DNA from: Lasiosphaeria ovina
Lineage: Eukaryota; Ascomycota; Sordariomycetes; Sordariales; Lasiosphaeriaceae
Assembly (NCBI GenBank): GCA_033439765.1
Contig: JAULSN010000001.1
Coordinates: forward strand, 4,340,001 to 4,404,000
DNA: 64,000 nt
Reading direction: 5' to 3'
Shown here: in pieces, positions 11,601 through 22,081 of the stretch
Layout of the letters: each line of letters begins with the position of its first letter
Numbering within the stretch: the stretch's first letter is position 1
The notes under the pieces: model-generated
Seen by the model: only the letters and a program-made list of their open reading frames with translations
The model's database searches: none
Told to the model about the DNA's origin: nothing
Translations under genes and position numbers: made by a program

Positions 11601-12220
11601 GGGTACTCTGACGACGGCGGGATCAGGGCCGCGTCTACTCCGCGTGCGTGCGCTGCCGGAGCTGTGGTCACGGCGTGCGGCTCAGGGTGCGTCTTTGTAT
11701 GGCTGGAACTAGAACTTGAAGCCGGAGCCGCCGCCATGCCCGTTATTCCCACCGGGCCGGGTCGGTTTCCCGGAGCGGACAAGACAGCGTCTGTCTCCGG
11801 CCGTCCATCTGCGATTCTGTGCGGCAATAACGGGCTAGGGAGGGCCTCCAGGTGAGGCTCTGGAAGCGTGAGGCTGACGTACTCGAGAATGCCGAGCACC
11901 AGGGCAACGTAGAGCAAGAGGCCGGCGAGAAACGGCCAGCGCAGAGAGACCGGCTTGTATCCTGACGCCGTCGCGGAAATGGCGGCATTACGGTTCACCA
12001 GCGCCCGCCGGGTTTCCGTGACGTGCTTTTTGAGTGGCGGCAGCGGAAAGGACAGGCCCTCTATTGTCTCCGACAGGTCGTCTGTGCTTTGGATGCCACC
12101 GCATGGTGATGGCCAACCGTCGAGCTCGATATCCCTGTCGCTGTGGTGTTGGCGAACCCGTGCCGGCTTTAACGACTCTCGCGGGCCGAGAAAGGCTGCC
12201 TTTGGGAGAGCCGCCTCCAT
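8677..12220 (-). CDS. DUF3433 multi-pass membrane protein, with apparent frameshift
   Basis: Proposed exons are 12220-10448, 10378-9306 and 9191-8677. Family landmarks are HGPIPPELRGAF, SEGDYVLASVVPVLLATVLSI, RYRDPLPLLHSLVYLFAAVL with LVPLSSETI, and later TTAFSGLARS with LAAVLSKFLPIMLSTVPF, the repeated pattern of the fungal DUF3433 family. The N-terminal exon has a basic cytosolic start, one membrane segment (PFLAGLLLYVALVLGILEYV), a Cys/Trp-rich lumenal part and a long Ser/Thr stalk. In the second exon the frame changes at a GGG run (10173-10175): removing one G joins DSLCL to AVEASFGP and makes the whole CDS 3360 nt, an exact multiple of three. Splice sites GTCTAA (first intron) and the acceptor at 9192 are weak, so two adjacent genes split near 10.4 kb remain possible. 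Function unknown. Confidence 0.75.
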
Positions 12221-13534
12221 GCCAGCCAGACCAGCACATCATAGAACTTACCATGACGCAAGGGAAGAGAAGAAAGGAAAATATAATGATAAAATATTTT
12301 CTCTATATATGTATCTATAAGAGAGCATCCCCGCGTCTCTACCTGGCCTTTCCCGGCTCACTCATTCTATGGGACACCACTCACCATTTTGGAATCTGTT
12401 ACCAGTATTTTCTATTAATTAAATCAATGCTCTGGGCCATAATAGAGACAAGCACTTGGCATGGTCCCGCCAGCGGCTAAATCCTAGCTCTGCGGCGCAG
12501 CACAGGCTGGTAAAGCTGAACAATGGGTTGACCAGAGACGTGAGCCATGTTGCAGGGTGCGGGTTGCGGGTTGCGGGTTTCCATCGGCACCTCTATTAGA
12601 ACACTAGGTAGTAGAGCATTCCGTGCCATGCGCCTTTGTTTGTCTGGTCAGTCCCAAAGTGTTGTAGTCGCAAGACAACAAAGACCCCTGAGTGGCTCGC
12701 GAATTTGCCCGCTATCTCCGGCGCGACGCTAAGTCCAGCGAGCAAAGAAACAAACTTTGAAGGAGGCTCGTCGGGGCAACTAGATCGGCCACCTGGCTAT
12801 GGTGCAAGCACCTCAAACTGTGGTTCTGCTACAAATCGCTGGATGCTTTGGGGAAAAAATCCGAGCCTCAGATGTTGCCAAGCCCCGAAGAACGACGCCA
12901 ACCGTCATTCAGGGGTTGGGTCGTATAGCTATAGCTGTTAGTAAGCTCGACAGAACGGCACCGGCCATGGAGTCTTGCAAGTCGGTCCTCAACCACTCGG
13001 TCGTAACCTTAATGCCGTTGGTGGCTTTCCAGGCCCCCCTCGTTTTGATCGTGAAGTATTCAGCAAAGGACTGTAAATACCTTGTAACCCTCGTCTAAGT
13101 TGATCCTGAAAGAAGTCATAAACGGGGTAATTTACTGGGTTTCGCAAGTAGTACGGTAGGTATACTAGGTAGATATTTATCGTGGAAGGGCGCAGACAGC
13201 AAGAGGCCGTGCCTGGGCACTGCTTTGTACACACACCTACGTGCCGTTCCCAGGAGAATCTGCGACTAACGACCTTGTGTTTGTTGGCTCTGCGTCGCGT
13301 CAAGCAGCCGTATTTCCGAGTGCCGAACTGATGTTTGAAAGACGAGTGTTGTCGAGAGTAAACGCCATGTCCGTCATGTATATATCAGGGGAGCCTCAGA
13401 TTGAACCGTGGCAGCTGAGTTAGTCCTGTTAACACCACACATACCCGGTCAACAACATCCAGCCACATCTCCCTCGCCGACATTCACATTCTCGTAGCCA
13501 ATATCACCTGTCCAAACCTGATCGCACCGACACC
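12221..13534. other. Intergenic region between divergent genes
   Basis: This region should contain the promoters of the DUF3433 gene (leftward) and the aldo/keto reductase (rightward). A short GGGTTGC tandem lies at 12555-12580. The last 100 bases before the reductase ATG are C/A-rich (CACACATACCC, CCAACAACATCC), a common arrangement at fungal transcription starts. No other gene is supported. Confidence 0.5.
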
Positions 13535-14673
13535 ATGGGCCTCACTATCCACGGCAAGACGGTCGGCAACATTGGCCTGGGCATGATGAGTAACGCCCCC
13601 CTGCTTCCGCTTCGCCGTCGGAGACCTGTCGCGCCACGATAATAGACTAACCGCCTGGATAGATCTGACCCTGCGGCCGACTAGAATCCCCGACGAGCAA
13701 ATCTTCGCCACGATCAAGGCTGCCCTCGAGGCCGGCAGTAACTACCTCAACGCTTCCGAATTCTACGGAGCCCCGGACCACAACTCGTTGACCGCGCTCA
13801 ACAAGTACTTCGACAAGTACCCCGAGGACGAGGGCAAGTTCGTCATCAACGCCAAGGGCTGCCTGCCCAACTTCACGCCCGACAACTCGCCCGCGAGCGT
13901 GAAGACGAGCATCGAGAACTCGGTCCGGCTCATCGGCGGCAAGGGCCGGATCGACCAGTTCGAGCCGGCCCGCAACGATGCCGCAGTCGACGTCGAGGTC
14001 GCGCTCAAGGCCATCGGCGAGCACGTCAAGTCCGGCGACATCAAGGGCATCACGCTGAGCGAGGTCAACGCCGAGACGGTCCGCCGCGCGGCAAAGGTGG
14101 CCAAGATCGAGGCCGTCGAGGTCGAGCTGTCGCTCTGGGAGCTGGCGCCGCTCGAGAACGGCGTGGCCAAGGCCTGCGCCGAGCTCGGCATCCCGCTTCT
14201 CGCATACTGTAAGATGCCATGCCACCTTGTTAAAGACCTGCCAAGTCAACTCTAGCTAACCTACCATTCCGCGTCACACCACAGCGCCGCTCGGCCACGG
14301 CGTGCTGACGGGCAAGGTCAACAAGCCCTCTGACATTCCCGAGGGCGACTTCCGGCGGACGATCCCGCGGTTCCAGGGCGAGCACTTCGAGGCCAACATC
14401 CGGCTGGTGCGGGAGGTCGAGAAGCTGGCGGCGAAGAAGGGCGCCACGCCGGCGCAGATCGCCATCAACTGGTTGCTGGCGCTCGCGCGCAGGCCCGGCA
14501 TGCCGACCGTCGTGCCCATCCCCGGCGCGTCGTCGCCCGCGCAGGTCGGCGAGAACACGGTCGAGATCGACCTGACCGACGCCGACATGGTCGAGATCGA
14601 CAAGATCCTCGAGGCCCTCCCCGTCGCCGGCGACCCCTACGGTGCCCACCAGATGGGCTTTCTCTCGCGCTGA
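13535..14673 (+). CDS. Aldo/keto reductase, pyridoxal-reductase (AKR8) type
   Basis: Exons 13535-13589, 13663-14208 and 14285-14673 total 990 nt (329 residues). The protein starts MGLTIHGKTVGNIGLGMMN and shows an aldo/keto reductase TIM barrel: NASEFYG (catalytic Tyr region), KFVINAKG (Lys), RIDQFEPARND, SGDIKGITLSEVNAET, PLLAYSPLGHGVLTGK, then AINWLLALARRPGMPTVVPIPG, the NADPH-binding end. The usual catalytic Asp is Asn in LNAS and the usual His is replaced in FEPAR. Both changes are shared with the S. pombe pyridoxal reductase group, which reduces pyridoxal to pyridoxine with NADPH, so this does not by itself mean loss of activity. An AATAAA-like signal lies at 14816-14821 after the stop. 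Substrate is inferred from the subgroup only. Confidence 0.88.
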
Positions 14674-15507
14674 GCCGGCCGGGCACTTTGCAGCTCGCTC
14701 GCTTTTTTGTAGTCTGAAATCTTGACAGGTCTTTGACTTTGGGTTGATGGAAGGTGGTCGTGGCTTTGTGTGCAGCAACCACACTCACTCATGAAACCCC
14801 TTGACAGTAGTTAGAATAAAAGATAGCTGGTGCGAAATAAACAATACTCGCTGACACATCTTTTGTCGTCCATTGAATGCCTCAAGTTTTATATAATCAA
14901 ACTGCATCGAATCGGGCAGTTGTGTTACCGAGTAGGCGTACTCAGTTCTGATGAGTTGTCTCACTTGAGTGGGGAAGAAACGCTGAAGACTCCCGGTTTT
15001 TGGTAGTAGTGTCAATTAACGGCGAATCCCTAGCTAGGCAAGCTCGGCCGGGCTAGCTCTGTCCCGCTAATCAAGGTAAGGTGGTGTGCCCCACCCGTGT
15101 TTCCGTTCTTGGGGTCTTTGGGTCGGGCTCCCTACCATCCATCACCGCTTGCTCTGGGCAGCCCACTTACCTATGTAATTGCTCGATAGGTCCCTATACA
15201 GAAAACCAGGCAAACAAGAGGCGGCAACAGCAACTTCCCTTCTCCAACGGACAAGCGAGAGAGAGAAATCCAGCCTTCCGACCATCCCGGCCCGACCCCT
15301 CTCTACACACGTGCCGCCGCCGCCGCCGACGTACGTTCGCGCCGCGGGATAAAGAAAAGAAAAAGCCCGAGAAAGCTTTTGCGCATGTCTCTTTTCGTCG
15401 CGCAAACACTGCCCCGACGAAACACGACGAAGCGCCGCCTTCACCACCCCGGTTCCGCCGCGCAGAGAACCCGACCTGCTTCTGCTTCACCCCCAAACTC
15501 GCCCGAA
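14674..15507. other. Intergenic region
   Basis: This region holds the reductase 3' UTR and the promoter/5' UTR of shr3. A short GGTAAGG-type motif occurs near 15075. The 150 bases before the shr3 start are rich in CCG triplets and C/A runs. No gene seen. Confidence 0.5.
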
Positions 15508-16374
15508 ATGGCAGACCAGTGGGTTGACTGGAACAAGACCACTCGGTCCAAGGACTACCGGGGCTCTGCGTCGTTTGCGACTTTTCTGATCATTGGACGT
15601 ACGCAATCCCCTCTCCTCACCTCCCCCCCCCCCCCGCTTCCTCTTCACCTTCACCCCGCCTCCTTTCTCCCCTCACAACACCCCATCAATCAAAACAAAG
15701 ACAAAACAAAGAATTGTCCAAAAAATAAAAAGACGTAAATAAAGTAAACCCTTCAACACTAACACTAATCCCCCCCAAAAACAGCCGTCTGCTTCTTCCT
15801 CGGGATCCTATTCGCCTCGTTCCCCTACGACTTCCCCCTCCTCTGGACCTCGGACCCCGTGCCCGCCGCCTACCTCGACCAGCTCGAGACGCACCTGCGG
15901 TTCATGCACCAGTCGCCCCCTCTCATCGCGCGGCTGCTCAACATCGTCGTGTCGGCCGGCTTCCTGGGGTTCTTCATCAAGTTGTTCAAGCCGTCCGAGG
16001 CGAACGTGCTGTTCGACGGCGCGTCGCTCGTGCTGTACGTGATCGGCGCGGGCGTGTACATTGCCAATATCGTCAAGGGGATGCGCACGGTGAGCGCGGG
16101 CGCGTGGGACGACGAGGGCAACGGCGGGATTCCTTTTGACGGCCCGCTGACGGGCGAGATTATTCTTGGTCGCGAGGACAGCCTCAAGGTGCTCAGCGCC
16201 AGCAACACCATCCTGGCGCTTGTTCTTGTGGGTGTCCTGGTCCTGCAGGTCGGCCAGTGGTATGCCGAGCGCAAGGAGGCCGACGACATCAAGAAGAACG
16301 ATGCCGCTGATGCTGCCGCTGCCGCCGCTGGCAGTGCTGGGGGCGACGCCGGGCAAGGGAAGAAGAGGCAGTAG
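15508..16374 (+). CDS. shr3: Shr3-type ER packaging chaperone for amino-acid permeases
   Basis: Two exons (15508-15598 and 15785-16374) give 681 nt, 226 residues. The start MADQWVDWNKTTRSKDYRGS precedes the first membrane segment, which is split by the intron and restored as FATFLIIGPVCFFLGILFASFPYDFPLLW. Further membrane segments are LLNIVVSAGFLGFFIKLF, VLYVIGAGVYIANIVKG and ILALVLVGVLVLQVGQW, so four in total as in Shr3/Psh3. The C-terminus is cytosolic and charged, ending in a Lys-rich tail (GKKRQ) suited to ER retention or COPII contact. Yeast Shr3 keeps amino-acid permeases from aggregating and lets them leave the ER. The 186-nt intron contains a 13-base C run. The family assignment is from topology and the conserved FFLG and FPYD region. 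Confidence 0.88.
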
Positions 16375-16771
16375 ATGGAGGCATGGAAATCGGAAAAGAA
16401 AACCCAACCCAACAAAAAAAAATGTGTCTAGGTTAAGGGTACAATTTCTTTTTTTTTACAGATATACCTACCTGGTATATGTATAGGGGAAACAAACGAT
16501 TAATGCCCAATTAGGAGAAAGAAATGTATCTATCTAGTTCTCCTCTCATGTTTTTGTGTGTGCGCAAGGTTACGTTTACGTATGGGCATGAAATGTATTT
16601 GTGTCCCTCGGAGGACGGACGGGTGTACTTACTCCCATTTTAAAAGATTTACGGAATACAAATTCCACGTCTCTCGCGAGCAACACTGTGAACAAAAACA
16701 TTGTTTTAATTACGGAATCCGCAAAAAAAAATGTAAAATAAAATAGTTACAAGAGAAAATGTCCTTTCCTA

Positions 16772-16792
16772 CCCCCCCCCCCCCCCCCCCCC
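16772..16792. repeat. Poly(C) tract, 21 bases
   Basis: An uninterrupted C21 run in the shared 3' intergenic space (16375-17295) between shr3 and the next gene. Nothing else is recognised in that gap apart from A- and T-runs. Confidence 0.9.
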
Positions 16793-17295
16793 TAAGAAAG
16801 CAAAAGGGGACCGAAGTAGGAAGGTAATGCAATAAAAAAGAATTAGAGGGGTGTGACCGACTACGGTCTCAACCCCGGCCCTCCCCTCCCCTTTCTTTTA
16901 CCTTTCTTCCCTTTTCATATGTATTCATTCCTTCTAGCTTCGAGGTTGGTTGACAGCAGTCGGTCCCCCCGACGACCCGCTGCCCCGGGGAAACGGACAT
17001 GATAGAAATACCGATGGCGGCGCATAGAGAGCGAGCAAATGAAAGCAAGCAGCCGGCCGGCCGACTGCCATTTCCCCATGACACGAACAGAGGGAGGAAA
17101 ATAAACAAGTAGAGAGCCGACCAAAAGAAAAAAAAACTCCTCGCTGAACATAGGTAGCCATGGTATCTCTCTATGAGGGGTATGCAAAATATAAAAACGC
17201 TCCAGACCCATGGACAAAAAGGAAAGATGGAGAAAGGAGGTGCCGGGGCGGCCTCAGACCAGACTCAGATGATGCTGGGTCCTGTGACTAGGCCC

Positions 17296-18699
17296 TCAAC
17301 CACCCGGGTTGCTAGGTTTTTTCCGTATTGGGCTGACTACTTGGCTGGGGCTGACTACTCGGCTGGCTGGACTGGTTGCTTGGCTGGCTGATCGGCTGGC
17401 TGCTTGAGTGTAGCCGCTGTCAGGGCGGTACGGCACGAAGCCCTGGCCCTGCGCAACAGCGCCCAAGCCGGCGCCCTCCATCATCTGGGTAAATGTTGTC
17501 AGGTGGCTGTAGCGCCGCCTGTCTGGTCCCTCAGGCGAACCCTCGGGTGTTATCGTGCTTGGGTCGGCAAACACGTTAATGCTCACGGAGCTCGGTTCAC
17601 GGTATGGTCGTGGGGTTTCGGGCATTAGCGCGTCGTCCTCGTTTGCCACGAACGGGGACCGGGCACCACCGCCGGACTGGGGCGGGGGCGTAGCGATCCC
17701 GACTGCTATGCTACTATGGCGCGCGGCGTTAGGGGGCTTCATCACCGCTCCGCCCGTGCTTGTCGAGTCCATTGAGTTGCGAAGAAGGTCTCCCGTAACG
17801 GACCCTTCTTGATCATCGGGAATGCGCGGAGGCGGATACCGGCCAAAGTCGGTTCGCAGTGTCGTGCCTTCGGGCGCGATCGGGTTGCTGATGAAGTTTC
17901 CAAAGGACGAGGTTGACCGGGACAGCTTAAGCCTATCCAACTGCTCCGCCGGCTTCTTCCCGCGCCTGAGGAGAACGCAAGTAATAAGGACGCCGATAAT
18001 AGCGGCCATGGTAGCTCCTGCCGACGCCCCTACTATGACTCCGATGGGGGGTCCCTTGTTAGCCTCGGCGGCCTCGGTGGCTGTCGGGACCGTAGTCTCT
18101 GACACCCTAGAAGCAGTGGCACTGGTGGACGTGGTGCTCTCGACACTCGTCGTGTTGTTGGCGCTAGTGGGGCTGCTCGTGATGGAGCTGGTCGTGGCAC
18201 TTGTGGTTGCGCTTGTAGTTGCGCTTGTGGTTAAGGCGGTGCCTGTCGTTGACGTTGTTGCCAGTGTTTGGAAAGGAGCGGCGTTTTGGTTTGCATTCAT
18301 CTGACACTCGGCACCATTGGGGGTACATGAGTAGCCAAAGGGGCAGCAGGTATTGCTACCGCAAGTCTGCAGAGTGCCTCGCAGAGCGGTTGTCTTGACC
18401 ACGGCATCTGGGTGCTTCTCGCCATCTTGCTGGTTGATATCGCATGCGATGGGCAATATCCTCGCGCAGTTGGCTCTCGCAGGGCAGCATAGCAGAGTCG
18501 TGGCGCCCGCGAGGGTAATGCAGGCTTGGTTGTTTGGACAGCAAAAGTAGCTTGGAAAATTAGACTGTTTGCATTGGGAGAAATTTGCCGCGCACGTAGT
18601 CTGGCGCTCGAACAGATTGTTTGCTGATGGGAGCACCGAGGCGGACGCGCAGATGGCAACCAAGGAAGCCACGCGCAACGATGACCAGAGACCGGGCAT
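17296..18699 (-). CDS. Mid2-like cell-surface sensor (secreted Cys-rich head, S/T stalk, one TM)
   Basis: A single exon of 467 residues, starting at the ATG at 18699. Residues 1-22 form a signal peptide (LRVASLVAICASASVL). A Cys-rich head follows (about 35-135) with paired cysteines: FCCPNNQAC, LLCCPARANC, NTCCPFGYSC. Then a Ser/Thr stalk (about 145-210) likely to be O-mannosylated, one membrane segment (GVIVGASAGATMAAIIGVLI), a basic stop-transfer RRGKK and a long cytosolic tail rich in Ser/Pro. This layout matches fungal wall-stress or Mid2-like sensors and 'mid2-domain' proteins that feed the cell-integrity pathway; the ligand and partners cannot be read from sequence. No canonical WSC domain is seen, so it is not a Wsc sensor. 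Confidence 0.8.
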   Translation of the reverse strand: MPGLWSSLRVASLVAICASASVLPSANNLFERQTTCAANFSQCKQSNFPSYFCCPNNQACITLAGATTLLCCPARANCARILPIACDINQQDGEKHPDAVVKTTALRGTLQTCGSNTCCPFGYSCTPNGAECQMNANQNAAPFQTLATTSTTGTALTTSATTSATTSATTSSITSSPTSANNTTSVESTTSTSATASRVSETTVPTATEAAEANKGPPIGVIVGASAGATMAAIIGVLITCVLLRRGKKPAEQLDRLKLSRSTSSFGNFISNPIAPEGTTLRTDFGRYPPPRIPDDQEGSVTGDLLRNSMDSTSTGGAVMKPPNAARHSSIAVGIATPPPQSGGGARSPFVANEDDALMPETPRPYREPSSVSINVFADPSTITPEGSPEGPDRRRYSHLTTFTQMMEGAGLGAVAQGQGFVPYRPDSGYTQAASRSASQATSPASRVVSPSQVVSPIRKKPSNPGG

Positions 18700-21600
18700 C
18701 CTCAAAACACGCCTCTCGCCCCGAGGGCCGTCGGTTCGGGAGACTCTTCACTGGCGAGTCTGGCGCTGAAAGGAGCAAGGAGGTCTGGGTCTTAGTCGGC
18801 GGCGATGTTGAGGACGGGGAACGAGGACGGGATTGCTCGTCCGCGCTAACAACGACTTTGTTGCGCGCAACGAGTCAACGGCGGATGCCATACAAGAACG
18901 AGGTGAGGCACGAACAAAAGACGAGCTTGTTCGTGCGTGCGTGGCGGTAGAGAGGTGAGGTAGGTAAAGGCCGGGGCGGAGAGGAAAAGGGAAAAGATCC
19001 ATCAGGTCCGCCGCCATGGGGGGGAAGGGAAAGAAATCTCGCGGTTAGGTATATGGGGCCAGGTCCGGCACTGGCCGGCGCATCGTGTTAAGATTGGGAT
19101 GACATGACATAGATGACGACGATGGGAGGGCACTTTTTGTCAGGAAACAAAAAGTGATAGGGCCCAAGGAGCCGGTCGAACGAAGCCGTCTTGTCCAACC
19201 GACTCCCACGTCCAACTAGCTACCAAGTGGATAGCGACGGCCATGTGGGCGGCGGCACCAGGCGGTGCAACGGGCAGAACAAATCTATGGTCGCCCAGGG
19301 GCCGCGGACCGCATGCGGAAAAGAGTCCATGAAGGAGCCAGAGCTGTTTGAACTTTGAGGCAGGGGACGCACTGGGCGCGGAGGCCTGCCATTCATTGCC
19401 ATCCATGGCTTTGCATTGCGATGACTCGATGCTCACTTTGTGCAAGAAACGCGCTTGGGGGCCAGTAACTCGGATGCCTCTGGGCTCTGGACGGACGGAC
19501 TCTGGAGGTTCTCACCTCACCTCTCAGGCAGCTTCGCCAGCCGAAGGCCTGGGCACCTACGAGACCGCGCATTGAGGCAGTGTTCGGTTTGAGAGTGTTT
19601 TGCGTTGGGTAAACGACAGGTCGCCCGAAGCGCCGACGACCCAGCACCGACCGGGCCACGTCCGGCAACCACGACTGGCAGGCGTTGGATGCAGTGTCAC
19701 TGACTTGGAGGGTTCATGTTCTTTAACTGTGTATGGTGGCAGCGGCTGGCTAAGAAGGCACGACACCGTTCGTTGGAGAAGAGCCGCGCTTGGCCGCGGC
19801 CGCGCCCCTGATTGGCCAACGGCGCCCCTGGCTTCTATTTTAAACCTCGTGATCGATCGCTCGAACAGGCCTTAGTCACTGTGAGGTGTGGCGGCTGCTG
19901 GGCTGCTGGGCTGCTGCCGCTGGCCTGATAGGCAAAAGCCGACGACGACTTGCCTTCCAAGCCACACCAAAGCCAGCGTTGCCCGCATTGAACTTCTTCG
20001 CGTTTTGTCATTCCCGGGGAGAATTCGTCCCGTGATCCTCCTCAACCGAGCGTCGCGCTTCGGGAGAGGCCTCATATGATCGCTGTCCTATGATCGCTAA
20101 CCTGTGATCGCCAGTCGATCGCCCTTCCAGGCCCGAGGGGGCCCTCCGGGAGACCGCAAATCTCGCCAGATTTATGCAGCCAGCGCAGTCTTCGAGGTGC
20201 AAGATCCTTTCTATATACCTATGATTTGTTTCGTGGGGCTCATCTCGGGCCTACCTCTGCCTTTTCTTGACTTGTCCATCTGAAGCCAGCGAGGAGGGGC
20301 TTTGACTTCGCGACATGTTTGAGCCGAACCCCCCAAAAAATGTCTTTCAGCCTTCTCCTTCCTACGCCGATCAGCACGGGCGATCACGGAACTCGCTCCT
20401 TTCAGAACAAACACAGCGAGTTAGAGATGAGTTGGAAACGCAAGGCAACCCCCCGAGCAGAGAAACAATCACTGATGAGACCGAACCAACAAACAAACAA
20501 TCAGCCCGGCCGGCCGGGCCCCACCTGCCCATCCCATCAGGGCCCGATCTGTCCCCCTTTTTGGGGGGCGGCCGTGTTTCGCATCGCCCCCCCACCCGTC
20601 CCGAAACAACAAGCCCTCCACATCGGGTCTCAGCTGCTGCTGCTTCGCCGTCCGTCCCTGCTTCTCACCATCCATATGTTCATTTCATTTTTATTGTTTT
20701 AAAACCTTCTTCTGTATAACTACCTAGGACCTGTCTCTCTTCCTCTGCGGTCTGCGGTCTGCGGAGTATTTGCCGTGGACATAATCACGTAATATTATCT
20801 GGGCTCCTCCGCGGCGTCCGTCATCTCCACTCCTTGTCTTGAACGAAAGCAGCAAGCAAGTCGGATTCAAGGGCCCGCCCGCCCGAACCAAAACTCCGCC
20901 GGGCTTATTAATCCGTGTTAGTGAATCATAAACGGGCACCCCCAACCCCCGAGGCGACCAGTCCGAAAACCCCCCAAAAAGAGGGCACGTAGACATGCGA
21001 GACTGAAGAAGAGGTGTGTCATATCACCGTCCAAACTTGCAGCATTGCTCCGTAAGGTCCTCTGGAAGAGTGACATATGGCCGACAACTCACCCTTGCAG
21101 GGGGTAAAAAAGTCCAAGGCCGGGATTTAATTATTTACGTATATGTTATCGCTTGATTTCGGATCCCAAATGACAGTGCGTGACATGTCTTGACGTGATG
21201 ACAAAAAGAAAACTGGAATACAGGCTCTGTGCGCCCCCAACGGCTGAGACTTTTTGCATGAACACGCAAATGAATTATGCAAGCCCTTCTCGCCGAGCAA
21301 AGCTTTCGTTCCTCGGTCCCGTATCTGCGCCGCTCGTTTTTTCCTGGGGGCATTTTCCAAGTGTCTCACAAGCAAGCAAGTCAATCAAGCACAAGGGACG
21401 GCTCTTTTTGTTGTTATTCAATGTTTTTGATTTGAATTTTGTTTGGGAACCTTTTTTGTTCCTCTGATCAGGGTATAATCTGCTACCTAATTTTCCCCCA
21501 AATCTCTCCATGGTCGTTTTATTCGACTCCCAGTAGTTGGGCGCATCATGTTTTGATGGCGCCCCGGGCTCGCGTTTCCAATTCAACGCGGCCACAATTT

Positions 21601-22081
21601 GTGACAATGAAAATAGAAAGAAAAAAGTCATAATCCCGTGGTATCCCGTTCAAGCGCCATCCAAAATCCCCAAAAGAAGAGCAATGCTTCTTCCAAACTC
21701 CTTTCCCATGCAGGCTGTGTATATATACGATGATGAGAGGAGGTAAAAAAAAATTTATTAGTAAGGAAAAGAACATGAAAGGAAATGTGAGGGAGGATGT
21801 GTCTTTGCAGCTCCAGTCCGAGCTGCAAAGGACTCCGTCCCTCTGGTGTTTGTCCGTCGCGTCCAGTACTATCCGGGGAAAACAAAACGTCTTCCAATGC
21901 CTCGCGGCAAAGTTCTAAAGCCGAGCTCAACTCTTGAAAAAATGTGTTGCTGAGTGGTGAAAGTAGGTTAAAAGCTAGGAAGGAGGCCATTCCTGCCACA
22001 CATCACGCAGACGAATGCCTCTTCAAGGACCAGCTGAAGAAAGATCATTTTCAGGGTTGTCGAATGGGAGAAAGTCGCGCT
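18700..22081. other. Long intergenic region without a supported gene
   Basis: About 3.4 kb separate the start of the Mid2-like gene from the stop of the Zn2Cys6 gene. Both flanking genes read leftward, so this holds the promoter of the sensor (right up to about 19.6 kb) and the 3' UTR of the regulator (left of 22.08 kb). Open frames here are short, show no domains and no convincing splice partners. C- and A-rich runs occur at 20330-20600. Confidence 0.5.

Noticed and set aside
12555..12580. GGGTTGC tandem as a possible interstitial telomere repeat
   Set aside because: The unit is not TTAGGG and only about three copies exist.
20315..20719. Two overlapping plus-strand frames in the 18.7-22 kb gap
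   Set aside because: Pro/Ser/Gln-rich translations, no homology pattern and no intron signals; consistent with UTR-like C/A-rich DNA.
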